Of a stretch of DNA of 64,000 bases, positions 46,150-54,837 are shown in pieces. Where the stretch lies: NCBI RefSeq assembly GCF_030406385.1, contig NZ_JAUEPM010000002.1, forward strand, positions 186,001 through 250,000, in the 5' to 3' direction. This DNA is from Microbacterium oryzae (GTDB taxonomy: Bacteria > Actinomycetota > Actinomycetes > Actinomycetales > Microbacteriaceae). The position numbers were made by a program, and so were the translations under genes. The notes below the pieces were generated by a model. That model ran no database searches and was not told the origin of the DNA. It saw nothing but the letters and a program-made list of their open reading frames with translations. How positions within the stretch are numbered: position 1 is the stretch's first letter; each line of letters begins with the position of its first letter.

Positions 46150-46991
46150 GCACTCTCCTCGCTCCGACCCGCCCCTCCCGGACCCGGCTCGGCCGCGCGC
46201 TGCTGCGACCGGGCGTCCTCATCCCGGTGATCGTGCTCCTTCTCGCGCTGGCATGGGCGATCGCGCCGAACCTGTTCGCCCCGCTCAGCCCCACCGAGAG
46301 CGTGGGCCGCTCGCTGCAGGCACCGAGCGGTGCGCACTGGTTCGGCACCGACGCGACCGGGCGCGATGTCTTCACGCGGGTCGTCCACGGCGCCTCGCAC
46401 TCGATCAGCGGCGCGCTCATCGCGGTGCTCGTCGGGCTCGTCGTGGGCACCGCCATCGGCGTCACCGCGGGAGCGACCGGCGGCGTCGTCGACGACGTGC
46501 TCATGCGCGCGGTCGACGTGCTCCTGGCCATCCCCGCCCTGCTGCTGTCGCTGAGCGTGGTGATCCTGCTGGGCTTCGGCACCACGAACGCGGCCATCGC
46601 CGTCGGCGTGACGTCGATCGCGGTCTTCGCGCGGCTCGCGCGCGCGGAGGTCGTGAGCGTGCGCGTGAGCGAGTTCGTCGAGGCCGCGTACGGCTCCGGC
46701 GGCACCTTCCTCAGCGTGCTGTGGCGGCACATCCTGCCGAACTCCCTCACCCCCGTCATCGCGCTGGCCGCCCTGCAGCTCGGCTCGGCCATCCTGCAGA
46801 TCTCGACGCTGGGCTTCCTCGGCTACGGCGCCCCGCCGCCCACGCCGGAGTGGGGTCTGCTCATCGCGGAGGGGCGCGACTACGTCGCCACCGCGTGGTG
46901 GCTGACCGTGCTCCCCGGCGCGGTCGTCGTGATCGTCGTGCTGGCGACCAACCGCCTCAGCCAGGCGATCCGAGGAGGGGAGCCCGCATGA
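46146..46991 (+). CDS. ABC transporter permease (DppC/OppC-like)
   Basis: A 281-residue permease. SGAHWFGTDATGRDVFTRVV after helix 1 is the DppC signature, and the coupling loop is SEFVEAAYGSGGTFLSVLWR HILPN. LGYGAPPPTPEWGLLIAEGR is the conserved segment before the last helix. Its ATG overlaps the stop of the previous permease (ATGA), and its own stop overlaps the ATPase start in the same way. Confidence 0.9.
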   Translation: MSTLLAPTRPSRTRLGRALLRPGVLIPVIVLLLALAWAIAPNLFAPLSPTESVGRSLQAPSGAHWFGTDATGRDVFTRVVHGASHSISGALIAVLVGLVVGTAIGVTAGATGGVVDDVLMRAVDVLLAIPALLLSLSVVILLGFGTTNAAIAVGVTSIAVFARLARAEVVSVRVSEFVEAAYGSGGTFLSVLWRHILPNSLTPVIALAALQLGSAILQISTLGFLGYGAPPPTPEWGLLIAEGRDYVATAWWLTVLPGAVVVIVVLATNRLSQAIRGGEPA

Positions 46992-48643
46992 CCGGGCCGC
47001 TGCTGTCCATCCGCGACCTCGCCGTGCAGTACCGCACGGGCCACGGCCCGGTCGATGCCGTGCGCGGCGTCTCCTTCGACGTGCAGGCCGGCCAGGTCAC
47101 CGCGCTCGTGGGCGAGTCCGGATCGGGCAAGACCACCGTCGCGCAGTCGGTCATCGGCCTCCTCGCCTCCAACGGGCACGTCTCCGGCGGCAGCATCCGG
47201 CTGAACGAGCGCGCGTCGGGCGAGACCGAGCTGGTCGGGCTGAACGAGCGCGGATGGCGACGGCTGCGGGGGCGGTGCATCGGCCTGATCCCGCAGGACC
47301 CGGGCAATTCGCTCAACCCCGTCGCGACGATCGAGTCCAGCGTGTCGGAGGCCCTGCGCATCCACGGGTGGCGGGACCGGCGGAAGATCCACCAGCGGGT
47401 CATCGACCTGCTCGAGCGCGTGGACATCGACGACCCGGAGACGCGGGCGCGGCAGTACCCGCACGAGCTGTCGGGCGGCATGCGCCAGCGCGTGCTCATC
47501 GCGGCGGCGCTCGCGCTCGAGCCCGAGCTGATCATCGCCGACGAGCCGACCAGCGCCCTCGACGTCACCGTGCAGCGGACCGTCCTCGATCTGCTCGACC
47601 GGCTCCGCGAGGAGACCGGCACCGGCATCCTCTTCATCACGCACGACCTCGCCGTCGCCGCGGACCGCTCCGACGACATCGTCGTGATGCGCGGGGGAGA
47701 GGTGCAGGAGGAGGGGCCTTCGGCCACCGTGCTCACGGCGCCGCAGTCGCCCTACACGCGTACGCTCCTCGCCGACGCGCCCTCTCTCGCGCAGATCGTC
47801 GAGCGCACGCCGCCGGTCGTCGAGGCCGGCGCGCGTCCGGTCGTCGAGGTGGCGGGACTGCGGCAGGAGTTCTCGCGCGGCGCCGGGCGCGAGCCCCTCG
47901 TCGCGGTCGACGACGTCACGTTCGCGGTGCCGCGAGGCACCACCCACGCGCTCGTGGGGGAGTCGGGGTCGGGCAAGACCACGACCGGGCGCAGCATCGC
48001 GGGGTTCAACCGTCCGACCGCGGGGGCCATCCGCGTGGGCGACGTGGACGTGACCGCGCTGCGTTCTCCTCGGCAGTTCCGCCGCACGACGCAGCTCGTC
48101 TACCAGAACCCCTACGGATCGCTGGATCCGCGGCAGACGATCGCCGACATCCTCGCCGAGCCCCTGCAGAACTACCGCATCGGCGACCGTGCGGAGCGGG
48201 CCGACCGGGTCGCGCATCACCTCGAGCTCGTCTCGCTCGCCCCCGAGATCGGACGGCGCCGGCCGCGGGAGCTCTCCGGCGGGCAGCGGCAGCGCGTCGC
48301 GATCGCGCGGGCGCTCATCCTCGAGCCCGAGGTCGTCGTGCTCGATGAGGCGGTCTCGGCCCTCGACGTCACCGTGCAGGCGCAGATCCTGCGTCTGCTG
48401 GCCCGCCTGCAGAGCGAGCTGGGGCTGACGTACGTCTTCATCTCGCACGACCTCGCGGTCATCCGCCAGATCGCCGACACGGTGTCGGTGCTCCAGCGCG
48501 GCCGCCAGGTCGAGCTCGGCAGCGCGCGGCAGGTCTTCGACGACCCGCAGCACGCCTATACGCGGCAGCTGCTGGCGGCCATCCCCGGCGCATCGTTCAC
48601 CGGCGCGCCATCCGCCGGCACGTCATTCGGAGGAGAGGCATGA
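46988..48643 (+). CDS. Fused double ABC ATPase (DppD-DppF-like)
   Basis: A 551-residue protein carrying both ATPase halves of a dipeptide-type importer. Half 1 (residues 1-270) has Walker A GESGSGKTT near 39, signature LSGGMRQRVLIAAAL and Walker B LIIADEPTSAL. Half 2 (about 285-540) has Walker A GESGSGKTT near 326, [15 protein letters not shown] and VVVLDEAVSALDV. In that second Walker B an Ala follows the catalytic Glu where Pro is usual, a harmless-looking change. ATGA overlap with the permease gene, and again with the LLM gene. Confidence 0.93.
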   Translation: MTGPLLSIRDLAVQYRTGHGPVDAVRGVSFDVQAGQVTALVGESGSGKTTVAQSVIGLLASNGHVSGGSIRLNERASGETELVGLNERGWRRLRGRCIGLIPQDPGNSLNPVATIESSVSEALRIHGWRDRRKIHQRVIDLLERVDIDDPETRARQYPHELSGGMRQRVLIAAALALEPELIIADEPTSALDVTVQRTVLDLLDRLREETGTGILFITHDLAVAADRSDDIVVMRGGEVQEEGPSATVLTAPQSPYTRTLLADAPSLAQIVERTPPVVEAGARPVVEVAGLRQEFSRGAGREPLVAVDDVTFAVPRGTTHALVGESGSGKTTTGRSIAGFNRPTAGAIRVGDVDVTALRSPRQFRRTTQLVYQNPYGSLDPRQTIADILAEPLQNYRIGDRAERADRVAHHLELVSLAPEIGRRRPRELSGGQRQRVAIARALILEPEVVVLDEAVSALDVTVQAQILRLLARLQSELGLTYVFISHDLAVIRQIADTVSVLQRGRQVELGSARQVFDDPQHAYTRQLLAAIPGASFTGAPSAGTSFGGEA

Positions 48644-49683
48644 CCCGGATCGGATTCTTCACGCGGCTGCTCGAGGACGCGCCGGCGGCAGACCGCTACC
48701 GGTTCGCGCTCGAGCAGATCGCGCAGGCCGAGGCGTCGGGCTTCGCCTCGGCCTGGGTCGCGCAGCATCACTTCGGCGAGCACGAGGGCGGGCTCCCGTC
48801 GCCGTTCGTGCTGCTCGCGGCCGCGGCGGAGCGGACCTCGCGCATCGAGCTCGGCACCGCCGTGCTCACGCTGCCGATCGACGACCCAGTGCGCTCGGCG
48901 GAGGACGCCGCCGTGCTCGACCAGCTGAGCGGCGGCCGCGTGCAGCTCGGCGTCGCCTCCGGCGGCACGCCCGCCTCGTTCGCGGCCTTCGGGCGGAACG
49001 CCGACCGGCGCCGCGAGATCTTCGCCGAGCACCTCGAGGTGTTCCTCGACGCACTCGAGGGGCGCGGCATCCGGGGCACCGAGTCGCGCGTCTACCCTGC
49101 CGCGGGCGACCTCTCCCGGCGCATCTGGCAGGCCACGTTCTCCGCCGACGGCGCTCGCCGTGCCGGCGAGCGCGGCGACGGACTCATGCTCTCGCGCACG
49201 CAGCCGCGACCGGAGGGCGCTCTCGACGCGCCGCTCCACGAGGTGCAGCTGCCGATCATCGAGGCCTACCGTGCCGCGCTGCCGGACAGCGCCGTGCCGC
49301 GCGTGCTGGCGTCACGCACCGCGCTCGTCGTCGACCCCGAGCACCGCACACGGGCGCTCGAGCTCGCGCAGGATGGCCTCGCCCGCCTCGCGCAGACGAT
49401 GTTCCGCGTCGACCCGGCCGGCATGGGCATCGACCAGCTCGCGCGGCTCACCGACACCCACGTCGGCACCGTCGACGAGGTCGTCGCCTCGCTCGCCGCC
49501 GACGAGACGCTGCCCGCGGCCACCGATGTGTCGTTCCAGGTGCACTCGATCGCAGCGACGCACGAGCTCACACTGCGCTCGCTCGAGCTGCTCGCGACCG
49601 AGGTCGCCCCGCGGCTGGGGCTCGCGACTTCCGCATCCACTACCGCCTCCGTTCCCGAACTCGTCACCGAAGGAGCCTCATGA
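48640..49683 (+). CDS. FMN-dependent luciferase-like monooxygenase (KPN_01858-like)
   Basis: A 347-residue LLM-class TIM barrel. It starts MTRIGFFTRLLEDAPAADRY, with SGFASAWVAQHHFGEHEGGL and QLGVASGGTPASFAAFGRNA as distinctive blocks and IWQATFSADGARRAGERGDG later. It matches my memory of the KPN_01858 monooxygenase family, which occurs only with this ABC transporter type. It would oxidise whatever the importer brings in, using reduced FMN. ATGA overlaps on both sides show tight coupling. Substrate unknown. Confidence 0.82.
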   Translation: MTRIGFFTRLLEDAPAADRYRFALEQIAQAEASGFASAWVAQHHFGEHEGGLPSPFVLLAAAAERTSRIELGTAVLTLPIDDPVRSAEDAAVLDQLSGGRVQLGVASGGTPASFAAFGRNADRRREIFAEHLEVFLDALEGRGIRGTESRVYPAAGDLSRRIWQATFSADGARRAGERGDGLMLSRTQPRPEGALDAPLHEVQLPIIEAYRAALPDSAVPRVLASRTALVVDPEHRTRALELAQDGLARLAQTMFRVDPAGMGIDQLARLTDTHVGTVDEVVASLAADETLPAATDVSFQVHSIAATHELTLRSLELLATEVAPRLGLATSASTTASVPELVTEGAS

Positions 49684-50306
49684 GCCAGAACGCGGACATC
49701 ATCGACCTGCTCGCGGGAGTCGCCCCGGGCAGCGCGCTCTCGGCCATCCGCGACCAGCGCGCGCAGGCTCGAGAGAACGCGCAGCGCAGCTTCGAGGCGC
49801 TGCTGGAGCCGGCCGACCCCGGCACCTTCCCGCACGCGGAGCGCTATGCGGTCGCCGCCTTCACCGCGCGCCTGCACGGCTTCGGCGAGGCCACCGCGTT
49901 CTACGCGGATCTGCTCGGCGATGAGGCGCCCGAGCTCGTCGACGCGGTCGATGCGTCGGCGGCGGATGGCGCCACGCGCGGCCCGTACGGCGCCTACCGT
50001 GAGGAGGGGCTGCGGGGCGAGAGTACCGAGGGCCTGCGCTGGACCGCCGATGCCGCCGCGCTCGGCGAGCGCCTCGCGGCCGCGCTCACCCACACGCACC
50101 TGCTCGTCTTCCGGCCGCGCGAGGCCCGGCCCACGGCCATCCGCTCGCTCGTCGATGCCGGCTGGAGTGCAGACGACATCGTCTCGCTGTCGCAGCTCGT
50201 CTCGTTCCTCACCTTCCAGCTGCGTGCGGCGTGGGGACTGCGCGTGCTGGCGCGCAACACGAACGACACGGCATCGACCGACTCACGCGAAGGGACCGCA
50301 GCATGA
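49680..50306 (+). CDS. CMD-domain protein without catalytic cysteines (Avi_7170-like)
   Basis: A 208-residue helical protein of the carboxymuconolactone decarboxylase/AhpD superfamily. AERYAVAAFTARLHGFGEAT and DAGWSADDIVSLSQLVSFLT are the CMD-type helices, the latter where CxxC partners would dock. No Cys occurs anywhere in the protein, so it cannot act as a thiol peroxidase by itself. It resembles the Avi_7170 family, always next to an Avi_7169-type protein, as here. Possibly a structural partner for that protein. ATGA overlaps on both sides. Confidence 0.75.
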   Translation: MSQNADIIDLLAGVAPGSALSAIRDQRAQARENAQRSFEALLEPADPGTFPHAERYAVAAFTARLHGFGEATAFYADLLGDEAPELVDAVDASAADGATRGPYGAYREEGLRGESTEGLRWTADAAALGERLAAALTHTHLLVFRPREARPTAIRSLVDAGWSADDIVSLSQLVSFLTFQLRAAWGLRVLARNTNDTASTDSREGTAA

Positions 50307-50920
50307 CCGAGCTCGTCACCGAGTACCCCGACCTCGCCCGGCCCGAGGCGTTCACGCAGCAGGGGCTCGGCTGGGTGCCGTGGCTGCTGCCGATCGCCGA
50401 GGCCGACCTGACCGACGAGCAGCGCGACGCGCTCATCGAGCCCGCGCGCGCGAAGATGCCGTACTTCCGGCTGCTCGCGCGCGACCCCGACGCGCTGCGG
50501 GCGCGGACGCTCACCGACCGCGACATCTTCTTCAACGTCACGAGCGGCGTCGGGCGGGCGGAGCGCGAGCTCGCGGCCGCCGCCACCTCGCGGCACAACG
50601 GCTGCGTCTACTGCGCGCACGTGCACGCCGCGGCGGCCACCCGCGAGTCCAGTCGCGAGGCCGACGTGCAGCGCCTGCTCGACGAGGGCGTCGGCGCCGA
50701 CCTGGGCGATGAGGTCTGGAACGCCGTCGCGGCGTCGTCCGTCGCGCTCGCGGAGACGCCGCTGGCGTTCGGCGATGCCGACGTGCAGCGGCTGCGGGAC
50801 GCCGGTCTCGACGACGCCGACATCGTCGACGTGATCAACGGCGCGGCCTTCTTCAACTGGGCGAACCGCCTCATGCTGTCGCTGGGCGAGCCCGAGGTCC
50901 CGGCCCGGCGGCGAAGGTGA
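50303..50920 (+). CDS. Alkylhydroperoxidase-domain protein with CxxC (Avi_7169-like)
   Basis: A 205-residue AhpD-like protein. ATSRHNGCVYCAHVHAAAAT carries the CxxC-xx-H active-site motif near residues 108-115, so reversible thiol chemistry is possible. LDDADIVDVINGAAFFNWAN is the conserved C-terminal helix pair. With the Cys-less CMD protein just upstream it may form a mixed complex that protects from peroxide made by the flavin monooxygenase or acts on its product. ATG 50303 overlaps the previous stop. Confidence 0.78.
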   Translation: MTELVTEYPDLARPEAFTQQGLGWVPWLLPIAEADLTDEQRDALIEPARAKMPYFRLLARDPDALRARTLTDRDIFFNVTSGVGRAERELAAAATSRHNGCVYCAHVHAAAATRESSREADVQRLLDEGVGADLGDEVWNAVAASSVALAETPLAFGDADVQRLRDAGLDDADIVDVINGAAFFNWANRLMLSLGEPEVPARRRR

Positions 50921-50922
50921 CC

Positions 50923-51570
50923 ATGGCCATCCCGCGCCTGCTCGACCACGTCGTCATCGCCGGGCCCGACCTCGCGGAGCTCATCCGGTGGTTCGCCGAG
51001 CGCACCGGCGTCACGGCCGCTCCGGGCGGCGTGCATCCGACGGGGACCGCGAATGCGCTCGTCGCGCTCACGGTCGGCGGGGAGCGCGGGCGGCAGTACC
51101 TCGAGCTCATCGGCCCCGACCCCGACCGCGCAGACCCGGCGCTGCCGACGACGTTCGGGATCGACGCACTCACGGCGCCGGTCGTGCGGACGTACGCCGT
51201 GCATCCGGATGACATCGACGCCACCGTGGCGGGCGCTCGCGAGCGCGGCTACGACCCGGGCGAGGTCAGCGACCTGTCACGACGCACGGCCGATGGCTCG
51301 CTGCTGCAGTGGCGGCTGACGCAGGGGGAGGGGCGGCGGCTCGACGTGCCGTTCCTCATCGACTGGGGCGCCACCGCCCATCCGGGGCTCGGCGACATCC
51401 CCGCCGTGGAGCTCGTGGCGTTCGAGCGGGTGGAGCCGGACCCCGCCGCGCTGCACGATGTGCTCGATGCACTCGCCCTCGGCGACGGCGTCGCACCGGT
51501 CGTCGAGGGCACGCCCGCCGGGTACCGGCTCACGCTGCAGCCGACGGAGGGGCGGGTCGCCGTCCTGTAG
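50923..51570 (+). CDS. VOC/glyoxalase-like domain protein
   Basis: A 215-residue protein of the glyoxalase-like (vicinal oxygen chelate) type: LLDHVVIAGPDLAELIRWFA at the start, YLELIGPDPDRADPALPTTF and IDWGATAHPGLGDIPAVELV, with metal-ligand candidates His 10 and Glu residues in the strands. The ATG at 50923 has AAGG at 50914-50917; a GTG at 50917 overlaps the upstream stop and fits the four-base overlap habit of this operon, so the start is uncertain by two codons. Last gene of the eight-gene operon; it may act on the product of the monooxygenase. Confidence 0.72.
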   Translation: MAIPRLLDHVVIAGPDLAELIRWFAERTGVTAAPGGVHPTGTANALVALTVGGERGRQYLELIGPDPDRADPALPTTFGIDALTAPVVRTYAVHPDDIDATVAGARERGYDPGEVSDLSRRTADGSLLQWRLTQGEGRRLDVPFLIDWGATAHPGLGDIPAVELVAFERVEPDPAALHDVLDALALGDGVAPVVEGTPAGYRLTLQPTEGRVAVL

Positions 51571-51660
51571 GAGCCCGGGGCGGGCGAGGTGGCGGCGGGC
51601 CTGCGCCGAGAGCGCGTCGGCGCTCCGAGACTGCGCGTGCGCTCACGGTCGCCGCGCCGA

Positions 51661-51699
51661 CGCTCCGAGACCGCATGCGCCGCACGCGGTCTCGGAGCG
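51661..51699. terminator. Hairpin between convergent genes with repeated CTCCGAGAC motif
   Basis: CGCTCCGAGACCGC pairs perfectly with GCGGTCTCGGAGCG around an 11-base loop. Further copies of the arm lie at 51621-51637 (same direction) and 51724-51733 (inverted), so alternative stems are possible. It sits between stops at 51570 and 51743 and may end transcription on both strands. Confidence 0.6.
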
Positions 51700-51742
51700 A
51701 GGACGCACCTTGCGAGCGACGGCGCGGTCTCGGCGCGACGCG

Positions 51743-52243
51743 CTACAGCTCGACGCTGCGGTTCGTGCCGACGTCGGGCCGACCGCCCGTCATCGCGGTC
51801 TTCACGATCTTGAACGCCGCGACGACACCCGGGTCATCCTGCGACCAGTACTCCGCCGACTCCGCGTGCACCTTGATGAGCGCGACGGTCGGGTCGTCCT
51901 TCCCGTCGGGGAACCACGCCGCCACCATCGACGACCAGTACTCGTCGACCTTGGCGCGGTCGTGCACGACCTCCGCCGCCCCGGCGATCGAGAGGTAGCC
52001 CTTGCCGCTCTCGAACGCGACATTGACCTGCGGGTTCCCGGCGATGTCGCGGACCTTGTCGCTCGGATCCTGCGTGAAGAACCACAGGTCGCCGTCGAAC
52101 TCCACGTCCTGCGCGGCGAGCGGACGGCTGTGCAGATGCCCCGCGTCGCTGATCGTCGTGAGCAGGCCGATCTTGGCCGCCTTCACGATGCGCTTGATGG
52201 TCTCGTGGTCCTCTTCGGTCGCATGCCGGATCTCGTTGTCCAT
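51743..52243 (-). CDS. Pyridoxamine-5'-phosphate-oxidase-like general stress protein
   Basis: A 166-residue split-barrel flavin-binding protein of the GS26 group. TIKRIVKAAKIGLLTTISDA, HLHSRPLAAQDVEFDGDLWF, FTQDPSDKVRDIAGNPQVNV and KGYLSIAGAAEVVHDRAKVD are the family blocks, and the C-terminus has VKVHAESAEYW. Members bind FMN, FAD or F420; the substrate is unclear. AAGGGAG precedes the ATG at 52243. Single gene, convergent with the ABC operon and divergent from the alpha-galactosidase. Confidence 0.85.
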   Translation of the reverse strand: MDNEIRHATEEDHETIKRIVKAAKIGLLTTISDAGHLHSRPLAAQDVEFDGDLWFFTQDPSDKVRDIAGNPQVNVAFESGKGYLSIAGAAEVVHDRAKVDEYWSSMVAAWFPDGKDDPTVALIKVHAESAEYWSQDDPGVVAAFKIVKTAMTGGRPDVGTNRSVEL

Positions 52244-52411
52244 GCTTCTCCCTTCGTGGTCCTCCGAGCCTAGGAACCCGCGCCGTGATGCGAACCGCCT
52301 TGACAGGTGCCGCAGCAGGCGACAGAGCGTGGCGAGCGCGCCGTGACGCAGGCGCACGAGGGCATGCTCGTCCCACGATTTGATGAACCGGGATGGCGCA
52401 GGGGAGTCTGT

Positions 52412-52443
52412 TCTCGACGACGACGACGACGACGCCGTCGAGA
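52412..52443 (+). repeat. (CGA)n repeat inside a hairpin just before the alpha-galactosidase ribosome site
   Basis: TCTCGACG (52412-52419) pairs with CGTCGAGA (52436-52443); the loop is made of a run of about six CGA/GAC units. The ribosome site GGAGG begins two bases later (52445). Slippage in the triplet run or folding of the hairpin could alter translation. Confidence 0.45.
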
Positions 52444-52456
52444 CGGAGGCCACCTC

Positions 52457-54622
52457 ATGACCCACAGCCCGATGACCCTGCCGGGAGTCCACGACGACGG
52501 CGGCCGTGCTCTCGTGCCGTCGGTGACGATCTTCCGCTCCGCCGGCGCGGCGCTCGTCGTCGCGTTCCGCGACGACGGGCTGCCGGAGGTGCTGCACTGG
52601 GGGAGCGACCCCGGGCCCGTCGATGCCGCGAGCCTCGCCGCTCTGGATGCCGCGGCGGCGCGGCAGGTGTCGGCGAGCGCCCTCGATGAGCCGTGGCCGC
52701 TGACCATCCTGCCGACCGAGCGCGACGGATGGCAGGGGAGGCCCGGCATCGCGGGTGCGATCGGCGGAGTCCCGCTCCTGCCGTCGTGGCGCGTCGCCGC
52801 CGTCGAGATCGACGACCGCGGCTTCTCTCTGCGCGCGGAGGCAGACGGCGTGCGCCTGCAGAGCTCGCTCCGCTTCGACGAGGCCGGCGTGCTGCTGGTG
52901 TCTCACACGCTGGTGAACACCGGCGACGAGGCGATCGCGCTCGCGGCGCTCGAGGCGACGCTGCCCTTGGCCGAGCGGGCGACCGAGCTGCTCGACTTCA
53001 GCGGCCGATGGACCCGCGAGCGCACGCCCCAGCGCCGTCCGATCGGGATGGGCAGCCACTCGCGCGAGTCGCGGCGCGGACGCACCGGGCACGACGCACC
53101 TCTCGTCGCCGTGGCCGGCACGCCCGGCTTCTCCGACCGGTGCGGAGAGGTGTGGGCCGTGCATCTGGCATGGAGCGCCGACGCGATCTACCGCACCGAC
53201 CGGCTCCCCGAGGGGCGCTCGGTGCTGGGCGCGGCCGAGCTCCTGCGCGCGGGGGAGATCGTTCTCGCGCCGGGTCAGTCGTTCGTCACACCCGACGCAT
53301 GGTTCATCTGGAGCGACGCCGGGTTGGATGGCCTCTCCGCGCGGGTGCACCAGACTCTGCGCGCGCGGGAGCGTCACCCGCGCAGCGACCGTCCGGTGGT
53401 CCTCAACACGTGGGAGGCGGTCTACTTCGCCCACGAGCTCGAGCCGCTCGTCGCGCTCGCGGATGCGGCGGCGGCCGTCGGCGTGGAGCGGTTCGTGCTG
53501 GATGACGGCTGGTTCCTCGGCCGTCGCGGCGACGACGCGGGGCTCGGGGACTGGGCCGTCGATCCGGAGGTGTGGCCGGAGGGTCTGCACGCCCTGGTGG
53601 ATCACGTCCGCGCGCGCGGCATGGGCTTCGGCCTCTGGGTCGAGCCCGAGATGGTCAATCCCGACTCAGAGCTCCACCGCAGCCATCCCGACTGGCTGCT
53701 GACGCCATCCGCTCGGTCGTGGCGGAATCAGCAGGTGCTGGATGTGGCACGCCCCGATGTCGCTGCCTGGCTGCTCGAGCGCCTGGACGCGCTGCTCACC
53801 GAGTACCCGATCGAGTACCTGAAGTGGGACCAGAACCGCGACCTGCTCGAGGCCGTGCACGCGGGGCGCCCGGGCGTCGACGCGCAGACGCGCGCGGTGT
53901 ACGCGCTCCTCGACGAGCTGCGCCGGCGCCATCCCGGGGTGGAGATCGAGTCGTGCTCGTCGGGCGGCGCGCGTGTGGACCTCGGCATCCTCGCGCGGAC
54001 GGATCGGGTCTGGGCATCCGACACGAACGACCCGATCGAGCGCGCCAGGATCCAGCGCTGGACGGAGCTGCTCCTGCCGCCCGAGCTCATCGGCAGCCAC
54101 GTGGGCCCCGCCCGCGCGCACACGACGCATCGGGTGACCGACCTGCGGTTCCGGATGGCCACGACGCTGTTCGCGTCGGCCGGGATCGAGACCGACATCA
54201 CGCGCTTCACCGAGGAGGAGCGTGCGGAGCTGACCGCCTGGATCACGGAGTACAAGCGCCTGCGGACGCTCATGCACACCGGCGAGCTCATGCATGCGGA
54301 GACCGAGGATGAGGGCACCGCACTCACCGGCGTCGTGTCGGCGGATGGCTCGCACGCGCTGTACCGTCTCACGCGCGAGGCGACAGGGGAGTGGGCGGTG
54401 CCGCCAGCGCTGCGGCTGCCCGGGCTCGACCCGCGGCGCACCTACCGCGTCGACGTGCTGCCGGCGCTCACGGCCGCGCGCTTCCTCGACGTCAAGCCGG
54501 TGCCGTGGGTGGCGGCGGGCGGCGTGACGCTGCCGGGCTCGCTGCTGACGACCGTGGGCGTGCGCGCTCCCCTGCTCGCGCCTGCGTCGGCCCTGGTGGT
54601 GGAGGCGGTGGCGATCGCGTGA
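52457..54622 (+). CDS. Alpha-galactosidase (GH36)
   Basis: A 721-residue glycoside hydrolase that removes terminal alpha-galactose from raffinose-type sugars or galactolipids. The N-terminal beta-domain (1-320) precedes the TIM barrel, with PVVLNTWEAVYFAHELEPLV, FVLDDGWFLGRR and LWVEPEMVNPDSEL. YLKWDQNRD gives the nucleophile Asp 458, and VWASDTNDPIERARI gives the acid/base Asp 522. No signal peptide is seen, so it is cytoplasmic. ATG 52457 with GGAGG at 52445-52449; the frame is open upstream, but the triplet repeat would encode an Arg run and that start lacks support. No transporter genes adjoin it. Confidence 0.93.
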   Translation: MTHSPMTLPGVHDDGGRALVPSVTIFRSAGAALVVAFRDDGLPEVLHWGSDPGPVDAASLAALDAAAARQVSASALDEPWPLTILPTERDGWQGRPGIAGAIGGVPLLPSWRVAAVEIDDRGFSLRAEADGVRLQSSLRFDEAGVLLVSHTLVNTGDEAIALAALEATLPLAERATELLDFSGRWTRERTPQRRPIGMGSHSRESRRGRTGHDAPLVAVAGTPGFSDRCGEVWAVHLAWSADAIYRTDRLPEGRSVLGAAELLRAGEIVLAPGQSFVTPDAWFIWSDAGLDGLSARVHQTLRARERHPRSDRPVVLNTWEAVYFAHELEPLVALADAAAAVGVERFVLDDGWFLGRRGDDAGLGDWAVDPEVWPEGLHALVDHVRARGMGFGLWVEPEMVNPDSELHRSHPDWLLTPSARSWRNQQVLDVARPDVAAWLLERLDALLTEYPIEYLKWDQNRDLLEAVHAGRPGVDAQTRAVYALLDELRRRHPGVEIESCSSGGARVDLGILARTDRVWASDTNDPIERARIQRWTELLLPPELIGSHVGPARAHTTHRVTDLRFRMATTLFASAGIETDITRFTEEERAELTAWITEYKRLRTLMHTGELMHAETEDEGTALTGVVSADGSHALYRLTREATGEWAVPPALRLPGLDPRRTYRVDVLPALTAARFLDVKPVPWVAAGGVTLPGSLLTTVGVRAPLLAPASALVVEAVAIA

Positions 54623-54697
54623 GCCCCGACGGTCCGGGGAAGCGCCGGGCGACGCGCCGATTCGCGTCTGGGTGGGAGTTGTCCTAAGCTTGTCCGC

Positions 54698-54788
54698 GGT
54701 GACGTGTCCGAGCGGCCGAAGGTGCAACTCTCGAAAAGTTGTGTAGGGTAACCCCCTACCGTGGGTTCAAATCCCACCGTCACCGCCA
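54698..54788 (+). tRNA. tRNA-Ser (anticodon CGA)
   Basis: Acceptor stem GGTGACG/CGTCACC with discriminator G and an encoded CCA (54786-54788). The anticodon stem AACT/AGTT holds loop CTCGAAA, giving anticodon CGA. A long variable arm (TGTAGGG...CCCTACC region) marks a class II tRNA, and the T-arm contains GGTTCAAATCC. TAAGCT at 54685-54690 is a likely -10 box. A terminator follows. Confidence 0.97.
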
Positions 54789-54790
54789 CT

Positions 54791-54826
54791 GAGAACCCCC
54801 GGTCTTCCGGGGGTTCTCTGCTTTTC
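54791..54826 (+). terminator. Rho-independent terminator after tRNA-Ser
   Basis: GAGAACCCCCGG pairs with CCGGGGGTTCTC around TCTT, followed by a short T-rich tail (TGCTTTTCC). Confidence 0.85.
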
Positions 54827-54837
54827 CGGATGCGCTC

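Noticed and set aside
52412-52443. CRISPR-like or minisatellite array
   Set aside because: Only a short CGA triplet run within a hairpin; no spacers and no longer repeat unit. No CRISPR array was seen elsewhere in the window.
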